A stretch of DNA of 64,000 nt, taken from assembly GCA_019635775.1 (NCBI GenBank), contig JAHBYU010000018.1:22293-86292 (forward strand), read 5' to 3'. Both the position numbers and the translations under genes were made by a program. This DNA is from Rhizobiaceae bacterium (GTDB lineage Bacteria > Pseudomonadota > Alphaproteobacteria > Rhizobiales > Rhizobiaceae). The number at the start of each line of letters is the position of its first letter. The first letter of the stretch is position 1. This document shows, one piece after another, positions 36,611-45,841 of the stretch. The notes under the pieces are model-generated. The model was not told the DNA's origin. It saw only the letters and a list, made by a program, of their open reading frames with translations, and searched no databases.

Positions 36611-37738
36611 TCAACCTCCTGTCGGCTCGAACACAAGGTCGCGGGTGACGATGATCCTGACCGGGAAACCGGGCCTGATGGTCAGCGTGGGCGCGACCTG
36701 CAACTGGCGCTGGACAATCTGCTGGCCTGCCTGATTGACGGTATCCTGCGCCCCGTCGCGGATGGCACGGATCAGCCGGTCCTCGTCGCTCGTCGCCAGC
36801 TCCGTGCCGACGGCTAGCAGCGTGGACAGCCCTGCGGCTTTCATCAGATCCCACCAGTGGTAATCAACGCCATCCTCAAGCCCGGCGTAGCCGCTGGCGT
36901 CCGCGCCCGGCAGGCGCTCCAGAACGATGGAACGGCCGCCCGGCAGGATCAGGCGGTTCCACACCAGCAACACGCGGCGCTGGCCGAAGGTCACGCCGTC
37001 ATCGTATTGGCCGATGATGCGCGTTCCCTGCGGGATCAGGAGCAGGCTGCCGGTCGGGCTGTCATAGACGTTCTCCGTCACTTGCGCGGTGATCTGGCCG
37101 GGCAGGTCCGAACGGATGCCGGTGATGAGCGCGGCCGGGATCACGGCCCCGGCCTGAAGGATATAGGGCGATGCCGGCGGCGCGACGCGATCCGGCGCAA
37201 CGGTCTGCCGATCCACTGGGCCGTTGAGGAAATCCGTATGGCGGTTCTGTCCGTCCGGCTGCCCGCCGAGGCCGAGGCCAGCAAGGCCGGACATGGACGT
37301 TCCCGACGGGGTTGCCGTGCGCGGGCCGGCCTGGAAGAACACACCGCTCAAGCGTGCGGCTTCTTCCTCGGCGAGACGGCGTTGTTCTTCGGGATCGACG
37401 GTCGATGTCGCGATGGTTGACGGCACGACCGGCTGTCCGCGGTTCTGCGCCTCGAGGATCGGACGGCCGAGGTCTCCCGGCAACGCCGGTCCCAAGACCG
37501 GGCCGGTATAGTCGCGCGGCAAGCCGGCAAGCCCATCTGCCGTGGGCCGGTTCTCGGTCGAATAGAGTTCTTCGCTTGCCGGTCCTGCATCGCGGGTCTG
37601 GAGGGCGTAAATCAGTGCGCCCCCGATGCCGAGAAGCGCGACGGCTCCCACGCCCGCCAGCATCTTGCGCGACAGGCGGGTGACGCGGGGCGGCTCGGCG
37701 CGCAACCGCATGGGAGCCGTGGTGTCGGTGCCGCTCAT
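36611..37738 (-). CDS. trbI: TrbI (VirB10-like) conjugal transfer protein
   Basis: 375 residues. One N-terminal membrane helix (AGVGAVALLGIGGALIYAL), a proline-rich linker, then the C-terminal VirB10/TrbI domain with ILQAGAVIPAALITGIRSDLPGQ, PQGTRIIGQYDDG and the DYHWWDLMKAAGLSTLLAVG insert. It spans the envelope and links the inner-membrane complex to the outer-membrane core. Four-base overlap with trbG. Confidence 0.93.
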   Translation of the reverse strand: MSGTDTTAPMRLRAEPPRVTRLSRKMLAGVGAVALLGIGGALIYALQTRDAGPASEELYSTENRPTADGLAGLPRDYTGPVLGPALPGDLGRPILEAQNRGQPVVPSTIATSTVDPEEQRRLAEEEAARLSGVFFQAGPRTATPSGTSMSGLAGLGLGGQPDGQNRHTDFLNGPVDRQTVAPDRVAPPASPYILQAGAVIPAALITGIRSDLPGQITAQVTENVYDSPTGSLLLIPQGTRIIGQYDDGVTFGQRRVLLVWNRLILPGGRSIVLERLPGADASGYAGLEDGVDYHWWDLMKAAGLSTLLAVGTELATSDEDRLIRAIRDGAQDTVNQAGQQIVQRQLQVAPTLTIRPGFPVRIIVTRDLVFEPTGG

Positions 37739-38760
37739 GAGGGTGATCCTCCCGTGGTCGCTCCGGCTGGTTGGGCTGCGGCCTCCGTCTGCTCGACGCG
37801 GACGATTCTGACGACCTGCTGGCGGTCGCCAGAGCCAAGGCGCAATTCGGCCGCACCAAACAGCCTGTCCACAATCAGGATGTTCTGATGAATGCGGCTG
37901 TTGACGATCTGCGGTTCACCGTCCGACCCAAGGACGAACAGGGGCGGCATCTCGCCCTGAATGATGCCGCGCGGGAAAACGACATAGACACGCCTGCCGT
38001 CGTCGAAGACGGAAACCGGCCGCCATGGCGGACTGCTGCCCTGCAACTGCAAGCCGTAACGATAGTTGCGCGCGGCCTCGGCCGGGATGACGGGGGCCGA
38101 CGGCGCGGTCGCGCGGCTGCCCGGCGGTGGTGCGGGATAGGCCCAGGCGACGGCGGGCATGTAGAGTGCTTCTCGTGCGCGCAGCTCGATCATGTAGATC
38201 CGGCGGTCGGTGGTTATGACGAGGTTGGTCGCGATGTCCGGCCGAGTCGGCTTCACCAGCACATGCACCCGGCGGGTCGGGCCGCTGCCGCTCTCGGTGT
38301 CACCGATGATCCAGCGGGCAGTATCACCGGCGGCAATCGGTCCCGCGCCGGTCAGGCTCTCGCCCGGCTCCAGCGCAATGGTCGTGATCTGCCCGACGGC
38401 GGCATAGACTTGATAAAGCGCGCCTTCGCTCCACGGATAGATCTGGATGGCATTGTAGTAGCCTTCCCGGCGCGGCTCGACGCGGGCCGCGGCATTGGCG
38501 TTCTCGACGCGGGCCGTGGCCGTGCCGGCAGCCTCGCCGCCCCGCGCCACAGTCCAGGCGGGCGGGACATGCAGCGGCCGGGGCGTTGTGTCGGTCGCAG
38601 CCGCCTGCACGGTCGGCAAGGGCGGCACATCGGCATCGTAGCTGAACTGCGGCGTCCGATTGGTCGCGCAGCCGGCCAGCATGGTGGCGGAAAGCAGCAA
38701 AGCCGCACAGGGTTTACGGAAAACCGGAAAGGCGGGGTTACTCAGAGACGTGCGGATCAT
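37735..38760 (-). CDS. trbG: TrbG (VirB9-like) conjugal transfer protein
   Basis: 341 residues from ATG 38760. The signal is a lipoprotein type (ALLLSATMLAGCATN). The VirB9 fold follows with IQIYPWSEGALYQVYAAVGQ, RRVHVLVKPTRPDIATNLVITTDRR and the C-terminal NYRYGLQ...GRRVYVVFPRG part. It forms the outer-membrane core ring with TrbI. Overlaps trbF and trbI by four bases at either end. Confidence 0.92.
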   Translation of the reverse strand: MIRTSLSNPAFPVFRKPCAALLLSATMLAGCATNRTPQFSYDADVPPLPTVQAAATDTTPRPLHVPPAWTVARGGEAAGTATARVENANAAARVEPRREGYYNAIQIYPWSEGALYQVYAAVGQITTIALEPGESLTGAGPIAAGDTARWIIGDTESGSGPTRRVHVLVKPTRPDIATNLVITTDRRIYMIELRAREALYMPAVAWAYPAPPPGSRATAPSAPVIPAEAARNYRYGLQLQGSSPPWRPVSVFDDGRRVYVVFPRGIIQGEMPPLFVLGSDGEPQIVNSRIHQNILIVDRLFGAAELRLGSGDRQQVVRIVRVEQTEAAAQPAGATTGGSPS

Positions 38761-39407
38761 TGGCTCATCTCCCGCGACCAGTTGATCGCGTTGACGTAGA
38801 TTCCCAGGGGATTGGCGCGCAGCCGCTCGGCGTCCCGCGGGGACTGGATCACGATGGTCAGGATCGCGGTCCATCGCTCGGTGGTGGAGAGCTGGCCGTT
38901 CTCGTAGTGGCGTTCGGTCCAGGCTACGCGGAAACTGTCCGGGGACGCCCGGATGATGCTCGACACCTCGACGGCGACCTGCTGTCGACCGACGCGCGTG
39001 AACGGATCGTTGGAGCGGGCGTAGTCGTTCAGCGCCGCCGCGCCCCGGTCGGTGGTGAACTCGTAGGCTCTGAGCCAGTTCTGACGGACGACGATGGCGT
39101 CGGCCGGGAGCGAGCGCACCTGTTCGATGAAACGGCCGAGGTGGAACGCGATCTGCGGATCGGTCGGTCGATAATCGGCCGCTGCCGGCGCGAGGGCCTG
39201 CGCATGGCCGAGATTGTCCACCTGAACCACCCAGGGCACGACGGTTCCGCGCGCCGATTGCCAGACGAGAGCCCCGGCGAAACCTGCCGCGAGGATCAGG
39301 GAGCTGAAGGCCATGTAGCGCCAGTTTCGTGCCTGGACGCGGGCAGAGCCGATACGTTCGTCCCAGACCTGCGCGGCGCGCTGATAGGGCGTCTCGGGTT
39401 CCGGCAC
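38757..39407 (-). CDS. trbF: TrbF (VirB8-like) conjugal transfer protein, normal start codon lost
   Basis: 216 residues are readable from a GTG at 39407. The TrbF body is clear: ETPYQRAAQVWDERIGSARVQARNWR, one helix, and the VirB8 domain (TERWTAILTIVIQSPRDAERLRANPLGIYVNAINWSRE). The same frame continues 13 codons upstream with NIFKRPTTHYGK, the usual TrbF beginning, but the codon where ATG is expected reads ACG (39446-39444). Translation would need the internal GTG or an ACG start. Confidence 0.85.
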   Translation of the reverse strand: MPEPETPYQRAAQVWDERIGSARVQARNWRYMAFSSLILAAGFAGALVWQSARGTVVPWVVQVDNLGHAQALAPAAADYRPTDPQIAFHLGRFIEQVRSLPADAIVVRQNWLRAYEFTTDRGAAALNDYARSNDPFTRVGRQQVAVEVSSIIRASPDSFRVAWTERHYENGQLSTTERWTAILTIVIQSPRDAERLRANPLGIYVNAINWSREMSQ

Positions 39408-40801
39408 CTTGCCGTAGTGGGTCGTCGGTCGTTTGAAGATGTTCGTGTGCGGTCGCTTTCGGAAAGGCTGACGGAGGAGCCGCCACCGTGGCTGTCACCG
39501 GACCGGACGGCATGGGCGGCAGCGGTGACGCCATGGCTCATGGCCCGACTGCGGCGCATCTGCTGCGCCCAGGCCGGCGGACCATCGGCGGCTGAGGGTG
39601 ATGACGGCTCGGGCAAAGGGCCGCCCCCGACCGTGCCCATGGAGGAGCTGCCGCCGGACGCCGCGAACCCGGCTTTTGCGCCATCGGAGTAGCTGGATCT
39701 CACACTGTCGGCGGCGCGGGAGGCTGCTCGTTTCAAAGGCGAGATGGCAGCCGAGCCTGCGGCCCGCGCCACACCGCCAAGCCCGGAGGCGACCCCGGCC
39801 GCACCGGAGTCGCCCATAGAGCCGAGGGTATAGGCTGACGAGGCTGCACCTGCGGCCGAGGCGCCACCGCGCGCAAGCGCAGCACCGCCCGAGAGTGCGG
39901 CACCGCCGCCCCGCGCGGCGAGCATGGTCGCGCCACTGGCAGCGATTGCGGCGCCGCCGACAGCCAGGCCGGTCCCAACAGCGGCACCAGCGCTGAGTTG
40001 CGGGCCGCCAGAGACGAGGCCGGTGGCGATGCCGGGGCCGAATATACCGAGACCCAGCAACGACAAAGCCGCCAGCACAATCGCCATCGCGTCGTCGATG
40101 GTCGGCGTCGCACCACCGAACCCGGCGGTAAACTGGCCGAAGAGCGTCGAGCCGATCCCGATGATGACGGCGAGAACCAGCACCTTGATGCCGCTCGAGA
40201 CGACATTGCCCAGCACGCGCTCGGCCATGAAGGCGGTCTTGCCGAACAGGCCGAACGGGATCAGCACGAAGCCCGCAAGCGTCGTCAGCTTGAATTCGAT
40301 CAGGGTGACGAAGAGCTGGATGGCGAGGATGAAGAAGGCGAGGATGACCAGCGCCCAGGCGAAGAACAGGCAGAGGATCTGCACCAGGTTCTCGAAGACG
40401 GCGATCCAGCCCATAAGATCGGAGATGGATTCGAGAAGTGGCCGCCCAGCATCGAGGCCGATCTGGGCGACACGACCGGGGCGCAGAAGGTCGGCGGTGG
40501 AAAAGCCGGTGCCCGAGGCCATGAGGCCGAGGCCGGCGAAACTCTCGAAAACGATCCGGGCAAGGTTGTTCCAATTGGAAATGATATAGGCAAACGCCCC
40601 GATGAAGATGGTCTTCTTGACTAGGCGCGCGATGATGTCGTCGTCAGCACCCCAGGCCCAGAACAGGGCGGCGAGCGTGACATCGATGACGATGAGCGTC
40701 GTGGCGATGAACGCCACCTCGCCACCCAACAAGCCGAAGCCGGAGTCGATATAGCTGGTGAAGGTGCCAAGAAAATTGTCGATGACCCCCGTTCCGCCCA
40801 T
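39296..40801 (-). CDS. trbL: TrbL (VirB6-like) conjugal transfer protein, stop codon lost
   Basis: 501 residues from ATG 40801. The first about 350 hold the VirB6 core: VIDNFLGTFTSYIDSGFGLLGGEVAF and several helices; then a Gly/Ala/Ser-rich tail. The usual end is SVSLSESDR plus stop, overlapping the trbF start as ATGA. Here ACGA stands there (39446-39443), so the frame reads about 49 further codons inside trbF. Expected length without the change is 452 residues. Confidence 0.87.
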   Translation of the reverse strand: MGGTGVIDNFLGTFTSYIDSGFGLLGGEVAFIATTLIVIDVTLAALFWAWGADDDIIARLVKKTIFIGAFAYIISNWNNLARIVFESFAGLGLMASGTGFSTADLLRPGRVAQIGLDAGRPLLESISDLMGWIAVFENLVQILCLFFAWALVILAFFILAIQLFVTLIEFKLTTLAGFVLIPFGLFGKTAFMAERVLGNVVSSGIKVLVLAVIIGIGSTLFGQFTAGFGGATPTIDDAMAIVLAALSLLGLGIFGPGIATGLVSGGPQLSAGAAVGTGLAVGGAAIAASGATMLAARGGGAALSGGAALARGGASAAGAASSAYTLGSMGDSGAAGVASGLGGVARAAGSAAISPLKRAASRAADSVRSSYSDGAKAGFAASGGSSSMGTVGGGPLPEPSSPSAADGPPAWAQQMRRSRAMSHGVTAAAHAVRSGDSHGGGSSVSLSESDRTRTSSNDRRPTTARCRNPRRPISAPRRSGTNVSALPASRHETGATWPSAP

Positions 40802-40803
40802 GA

Positions 40804-41091
40804 CTATCGCCCCCCATCCGGGCGAGGCGTCGACTGCGCGGGTGCCCGGCCAAGAAAGCGGTCGCGGCTCTCGGCCCAGATACCGAGGCACTCGGCATCA
40901 TTGGCTGCCGCTTCGCCCATCTCCTGACAGCGACGCTGCCCTTCGCGCAGGGGATCGACCTGTCGCGTAAGTGAAGGAGCGGAAGATGCTGGCGCGGGGG
41001 CTTCCTCGCGGATCATCTCGATGATCGCCGCGGTGATCGCGACGGCGACGAACACGATGGCGGCAATCCGGGCCAGCACCTTCCCTTCCAT
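40804..41091 (-). CDS. trbK: TrbK-alt-type protein (putative entry exclusion)
   Basis: 95 residues. One N-terminal helix (IAAIVFVAVAITAAIIEMI), a short linker and a conserved part RRCQEMGEAAANDAECLGIWAESRDRFLG with two Cys. Position between trbJ and trbL and this Cys pattern match TrbK-alt of alphaproteobacterial elements, thought to bar transfer into cells that already hold the element. It stops two bases before trbL. Confidence 0.85.
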   Translation of the reverse strand: MEGKVLARIAAIVFVAVAITAAIIEMIREEAPAPASSAPSLTRQVDPLREGQRRCQEMGEAAANDAECLGIWAESRDRFLGRAPAQSTPRPDGGR

Positions 41092-41108
41092 GATCTGCCC
41101 TCCCCGGC

Positions 41109-41891
41109 TCAGTTGAACATCTGCGCGTTGCCGGGCTGGTAGCCCGAACCCGGGGTGAGGAACCGCTCGCGCTGGATGCGGCCCTGCTCGGCGGCGGTCG
41201 CGCGTTCGGCCTCCATGAGGGCCTCGGCCCGGCCATTGGCCGATATGACCGCGATCAGGTCGGAAAGCTGCTGCGACTGGAGGGCGAGAAGCTGGTTGCC
41301 GGCCTGGGTGGCCTGAAGCGCGCCGGTCGCGCCCTGGCTTTCGCCAACGAGCGCGGACATCTCGGCCCGGTTGCTGTCGATGTTGCCGACAACGCCGGCC
41401 TGCACCCGCATGGCATCCTGGAGGCCCCCGACGGTATTCTCCCAGCGGGACCGGGCATCGGCGATGAGCTGCTGGTCGGTCGCGGTCAGGGACAGATTGC
41501 CGTAGTCCTGCTGGAACATCTGGTCGATGTTCTGCACGTCGAAGGCGATGTTCTGGGCCTGACCGAGAAGCTGCTGAGTGCGCTGGACGTTCTGCTGAAG
41601 CTGCTGGAGCGACGAATACGGCAGGCTCGCGAGATTGCGGGCCTGGTTGATCAGCATCTGCGCCTCGTTCTGAAGCGAGGTGATCTGGTTGTTGATCTGC
41701 TCCAGCGTGCGGGCAGCGGTCAGCAGGTTCTCTGCGTGATTGGTCGGATCATAGACGATTCGGCCGAACCCGCCGAAGAAGGCATGGGCAGGTGTCGTGA
41801 ACACCGGCGCCAGAGCCAGCGGCGCAGCGAGCGCAAGGGTGAGTGCCGAGACACTGGCCATGCGCGTGATCCGAGGCATTTTGCACGTCAT
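41109..41891 (-). CDS. trbJ: TrbJ (VirB5-like) conjugal transfer protein
   Basis: 260 residues with a signal peptide (LTLALAAPLALAPVFTTPAHA). The mature protein is mostly helical, rich in Gln: VYDPTNHAENLLTAARTLEQINNQI and long heptad-like stretches. TrbJ is the minor pilus component. Its start overlaps the trbE stop by four bases. Confidence 0.92.
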   Translation of the reverse strand: MTCKMPRITRMASVSALTLALAAPLALAPVFTTPAHAFFGGFGRIVYDPTNHAENLLTAARTLEQINNQITSLQNEAQMLINQARNLASLPYSSLQQLQQNVQRTQQLLGQAQNIAFDVQNIDQMFQQDYGNLSLTATDQQLIADARSRWENTVGGLQDAMRVQAGVVGNIDSNRAEMSALVGESQGATGALQATQAGNQLLALQSQQLSDLIAVISANGRAEALMEAERATAAEQGRIQRERFLTPGSGYQPGNAQMFN

Positions 41892-44398
41892 GGGATGATC
41901 TCCTCTTCTTCCAGGGTGAGTTCGATGTCGCCGCCATCAGGAACCGCGAGCGGCAAGGTCTCGCTTTCGGTCGCGAGATTGGTGAGGTCCGGGATCAGGT
42001 CGGCGGCCCATTCGACATCGCGCGCCCGTAACCACGCGGCGAGGAAACCATCGCGGCCATGCTCAGCAAGGATTTCGCTGATCAGCGCCTGATCGGATTT
42101 GGCGGATGCGGCGCACAGCGCGAGGCCGACCTCAGACAAGCCAAGCTCGAACAGCCGGTTGCCGCGCCGCGACTGGCAGTAATAGTCCCGCTTGGGCGTA
42201 GCCCGTGCGAGGATTTCGATCTGCCGGTCGTTGAGTCCGAAGCGGCGATAGATGGCCGTGATCTGCGGCTCGATGGCGCGCTCATTCGGCAGGAGGAGCC
42301 GTGTCGGGCAGCTCTCTATGATTGCGGGCGCGATGGAGGAATTATCGATGTCTGACAGCGACTGCGTGGCGAAGATGACACTGGCGTTCTTTTTACGAAG
42401 GGTCTTGAGCCATTCCCTGAGTTGATCCGCGAACCCTTCGTCATCGAGTGCCAGCCAGCCCTCGTCGATGATCAGCAGCGTCGGGCGGCCATCGAGGCGG
42501 TCGCCGATGCGGTGGAACAGGTAAGACAGGACCGCGGGCGCCGCGCCGGTGCCGACCAAGCCCTCGATCTCGAACGCCTGCACGTCGGCCGCGCCGAGAT
42601 GTTCGGCCTCCGCATCGAGCAGCCGGCCATTGGGGCCGCCGACGCAATAGGAGCGCAGCGCCTGTTTCAGGTCATTGGATTGCAGCAGCACGGCGAGGCC
42701 GGTGATGGTGCGTTCCCCGACCGGGGCAGAGGCAAGCGAGGTCAGCGCCGTCCAGAGATGTTCCTTCACTTCGGGCGTAATCTGGATGTTCTCACGCATC
42801 AGGATCGCCACGATCCAGTCGGCGGCCCAGGCCCGTTCGGATGTTTCGTGGATGCGGGCCAGCGGTTGCAGAGAAACGGATGTCTCGGAAGCGTCGGTCA
42901 GTTCGCCGCCGAGATCGTGCCAGTCACCCTGCATAGCGAGTGCGGAGGCACGGATGGAGCCGCCGAAATCGAAGGCAAAGACCTGTGAGCGCGCGTAGCG
43001 GCGGAACTGCAAGGCCATCAGCGCCAGCAGCACCGACTTGCCGGCGCCGGTCGGCCCGACGACGAGGGTATGGCCCACGTCACCGACATGAAGGGAGAGC
43101 CGGAACGGGGTCGATCCTTCGGTCCTGCCGTATAGCAGCGGGGGTGCGCCGAAGTGATCGTCCCGTTCCGGCCCCGCCCACACGGCGCTTGAGGGGACCA
43201 TGTGGGCAAGGTTGAGCGTCGAGATTGGCGGTTGCCTGACATTGGCGTAGGCATGTCCGGGCAGGCTGCCGAGCCAGGCGTCGACGGCATTGACCGTTTC
43301 GACCATGACGCTGAAATCGCGGGACTGGATGATCTTTTCGACCAGGCGCAGCTTTTCGTCGGCGCGGCGGGCATCCTCGTCCCAGACGGTGACGGTCGCC
43401 GTGACATAGGCCATCCCGGCCATGTCGGCGCCGAGTTCCTGCAAGGCCATGTCCGCGTCCGCCGCCTTGTTCGCGGCATCGGTGTCCACGAGCGCGGATT
43501 GCTCGTTGGTCATCACCTCCTTGATGATCGCCGCGATGCTCTTGCGCTTGGCGAACCATTGCCGCCTGATCTTCGTCAGTAGCCGGGTCGCGTCGGTCTT
43601 GTCCATGAGGACGGCGCGGGTGGACCATCGGTAGGGGAAGGCGAGCCGGTTCATCTCGTCGAGGAGGCCGGGGGTGGTGGTGCCGGGAAAGCCGGTGATC
43701 GTCAGCACCCGGAGATGCTGATTGCCCAGCCGCGGCTCCAATCCTCCGGTCATTGGCTGGTCAGCCAGCAGAGCGTCGAGATACATCGGCACTTCCGGCA
43801 CGCGGACGCGATGCCGGTTGGTCGAGATCGTGGAATGGAGATAGGTCAGCGTGCCGGCGTCATCGAGCCAGCGGCATTCCGGCATGAAGCCGTCGAGCAG
43901 CGCCAGAACGCGGTCGGTGCGGTCGATGAAGCCGCGCACCAGCTCCCAGGGGTTCACGCCCGAAGTCTCGCGGCCCTCGTAGAGCCAGGACACCGAGCGG
44001 GCGGCACCTTCTGCGGGCGGAAGCCAGAGGAAGGTGAGAAAGTAGCCCGAGACGAAATGGCTGCCTTCCTGTTCGAAATCGGCCTTGCGCTCGGCATCGA
44101 CCAGCGCCGAGGCGGGATCGGGGAACCGGCTGGCGGGATAGATGGCGGCTTCCGAGCGCTGCGCCTCGACGAAAATGGCCCAGCCAGAGCCGAGACGGCG
44201 GAAGGCGTTGTTCAGCCGCCCGGCGACCGCGACCAGTTCGGCCGCGACGGCGGAATCCAGATCCGGCCCGCGAAACTTCGCCGTCCTCTGGAAGGAACCA
44301 TCCTTGTTGAGGACAACGCCCTCCCCGACCAGGGCGACCCAAGGAAGATAATCGGCCAGACGGGATGCGGTGCGGCGGTATTCTGCGAGATTCATCAT
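41888..44398 (-). CDS. trbE: TrbE (VirB4-like) conjugal transfer ATPase
   Basis: 836 residues. N-terminal CagE/TrbE/VirB domain (MMNLAEYRRTASRLADYLPW), Walker A GPTGAGKSVLLAL near residue 447, Walker B LLIIDEGWLALDDEGF and the motif FATQSLSDIDNSSIAP. It is the large cytoplasmic ATPase that drives pilus assembly. It appears complete. It lies ten bases after trbD. Confidence 0.95.
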   Translation of the reverse strand: MMNLAEYRRTASRLADYLPWVALVGEGVVLNKDGSFQRTAKFRGPDLDSAVAAELVAVAGRLNNAFRRLGSGWAIFVEAQRSEAAIYPASRFPDPASALVDAERKADFEQEGSHFVSGYFLTFLWLPPAEGAARSVSWLYEGRETSGVNPWELVRGFIDRTDRVLALLDGFMPECRWLDDAGTLTYLHSTISTNRHRVRVPEVPMYLDALLADQPMTGGLEPRLGNQHLRVLTITGFPGTTTPGLLDEMNRLAFPYRWSTRAVLMDKTDATRLLTKIRRQWFAKRKSIAAIIKEVMTNEQSALVDTDAANKAADADMALQELGADMAGMAYVTATVTVWDEDARRADEKLRLVEKIIQSRDFSVMVETVNAVDAWLGSLPGHAYANVRQPPISTLNLAHMVPSSAVWAGPERDDHFGAPPLLYGRTEGSTPFRLSLHVGDVGHTLVVGPTGAGKSVLLALMALQFRRYARSQVFAFDFGGSIRASALAMQGDWHDLGGELTDASETSVSLQPLARIHETSERAWAADWIVAILMRENIQITPEVKEHLWTALTSLASAPVGERTITGLAVLLQSNDLKQALRSYCVGGPNGRLLDAEAEHLGAADVQAFEIEGLVGTGAAPAVLSYLFHRIGDRLDGRPTLLIIDEGWLALDDEGFADQLREWLKTLRKKNASVIFATQSLSDIDNSSIAPAIIESCPTRLLLPNERAIEPQITAIYRRFGLNDRQIEILARATPKRDYYCQSRRGNRLFELGLSEVGLALCAASAKSDQALISEILAEHGRDGFLAAWLRARDVEWAADLIPDLTNLATESETLPLAVPDGGDIELTLEEEEIIP

Positions 44399-44408
44399 GG
44401 ATCAAACC

Positions 44409-44690
44409 TCACACCGAGAGATGGCCGGGGATGCGCAGATGGCGGCGCGCAACCTCGACGAAGAGCGGATCGCGCTTGGCGGCCCAGACGGCGGCGATGT
44501 GACCGACCGCCCAGATCAGGATGCCTGCCAGCCAGAGCTGGAGGCCGAGGCCGACCGCCCCGGCCAGCGTGCCGTTGAGGATTGCGACAGAGCGTGGAGC
44601 ACCGCCGAGCAGGATCGGCTCGGTCAGGGCGCGGTGAACCGGCACCGCGAAGCCCGGCACCGCGTCGAGGGCCTCGAAGCTCACCGCCAT
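44409..44690 (-). CDS. trbD: TrbD (VirB3-like) conjugal transfer protein
   Basis: 93 residues. VPVHRALTEPILLGGAPRSVAIL, two close membrane helices, then RDPLFVEVARRHLRIPGHL. This is the typical VirB3/TrbD layout, an inner-membrane partner of TrbE. Its first base overlaps the trbC stop. Confidence 0.92.
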   Translation of the reverse strand: MAVSFEALDAVPGFAVPVHRALTEPILLGGAPRSVAILNGTLAGAVGLGLQLWLAGILIWAVGHIAAVWAAKRDPLFVEVARRHLRIPGHLSV

Positions 44691-45019
44691 CAGACCAGCG
44701 CCCCGCCGCCGAAGCTGAAGAACGACAGGAAGAAGGAACTGGCGGCGAAGGCGATGGAGATGCCGAAGACGATCTGGATCAGTCGCCGGAAGCCCCCACC
44801 CGTATCACCGAAGGCCAACGTCAGGCCGGTGACGATGATGATGATCACCGCCACGATCTTGGCCACCGGCCCTTCAACGGATTCGAGGATGGATTGCAGC
44901 GGCGCTTCCCAGGGCATCGAGGAGCCCGAAGCCCAGGCGGGGGAAGTCATGAGGCTCACCCAGGCGACGGCCGAGGCGGTTGCGATATGGCGACGGATGC
45001 GGAAGGCACGACGGATCAT
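44690..45019 (-). CDS. trbC: TrbC (VirB2-like) pilin precursor
   Basis: 109 residues. A long signal peptide (RIRRHIATASAVAWVSLMTSPAWA) is followed by two hydrophobic helices (VEGPVAKIVAVIIIIVTGLTLAF and IVFGISIAFAASSFFLSFF), the form of the cyclic conjugative pilin. The start overlaps the trbB stop by four bases. Confidence 0.92.
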   Translation of the reverse strand: MIRRAFRIRRHIATASAVAWVSLMTSPAWASGSSMPWEAPLQSILESVEGPVAKIVAVIIIIVTGLTLAFGDTGGGFRRLIQIVFGISIAFAASSFFLSFFSFGGGALV

Positions 45020-45841
45020 GCAGGGTCTCCAGTGTTGCGAGTGGTGTCGGGTTCTGAAAAGGCGGGGAAAATCCGGTAGTCGCCGTCGGGACCGAGACCA
45101 TCGACGCAGGCGAGTTCCACAAGCCGCCGTGCGGAACCGCGACCGGCAAGGACAGCCACGAGGTCGATGGTTTCGGCGATCATGGAGCGCGGGACGGTAA
45201 CGACAGCTTCCTGGATCAGTTGTTCGAGGCGGCGCAGCGCGCCAATTCCGGAACCGGCGTGAATGGTGCCGATGCCGCCCGGATGGCCGGTTTCCCAGGC
45301 TTTGAGGAGATCGAGCGCCTCGGCGCCGCGCACCTCACCGATCGGAATGCGGTCGGGACGCAGGCGCAGCGAGGAACGGACCAGATCGGACAGAGTGGCA
45401 ACGCCATCCTTGGTCCGCATGGCGACGAGGTTGGGCGCGGCGCATTGCAGCTCGCGGGTGTCCTCGATGATGACGACGCGATCCTGCGTCTTCGCCACCT
45501 CGGCCAGCAGTGCATTGGTCAGCGTGGTCTTTCCGGTCGAGGTGCCGCCGGCCACCAGGATGTTGGCACGCGACAGAACGGCAGCGCGGAGTGTTTCCGC
45601 CTGGCCGGCGAACATGATGCCGGCCGCCACATAGTCATCAAGCGTGAACACCGCGACGGCGGGCTTGCGGATGGCGAAGGCGGGCGCGGCCACGACCGGC
45701 GGCAACAAGCCCTCAAAGCGCTCGCCGGTCTCGGGCAGTTCTGCCGACACGCGTGGGCTACGGGTGTGGACTTCGACGCCGACATGATGAGCAACCAGGC
45801 GCACGATGCGCTCGCCATCGGCGGCGGATAGCGTCTCGCCG
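45016..45841 (-). pseudogene. trbB: TrbB (VirB11-like) ATPase, N-terminus removed by IS6-family element
   Basis: About 274 residues of true TrbB remain, from [20 protein letters not shown] to the stop. Walker A GGTSTGKTT, the Asp box EDTRELQCAAPN, Walker B region IPIGEVRGAEALDLLKAW and GGIGTIHAG are intact. The first about 50 residues are gone; upstream bases belong to the IS end. The frame could still start from a TTG at 45891 inside the IS and give 17 foreign residues, so a partly active protein cannot be excluded. The genes normally upstream of trbB (traG and others) are absent. Confidence 0.88.

Noticed and set aside
37735-39534. Long frame starting upstream of trbG
   Set aside because: TrbG has a clear lipoprotein signal at ATG 38760; the upstream part overlaps trbF.
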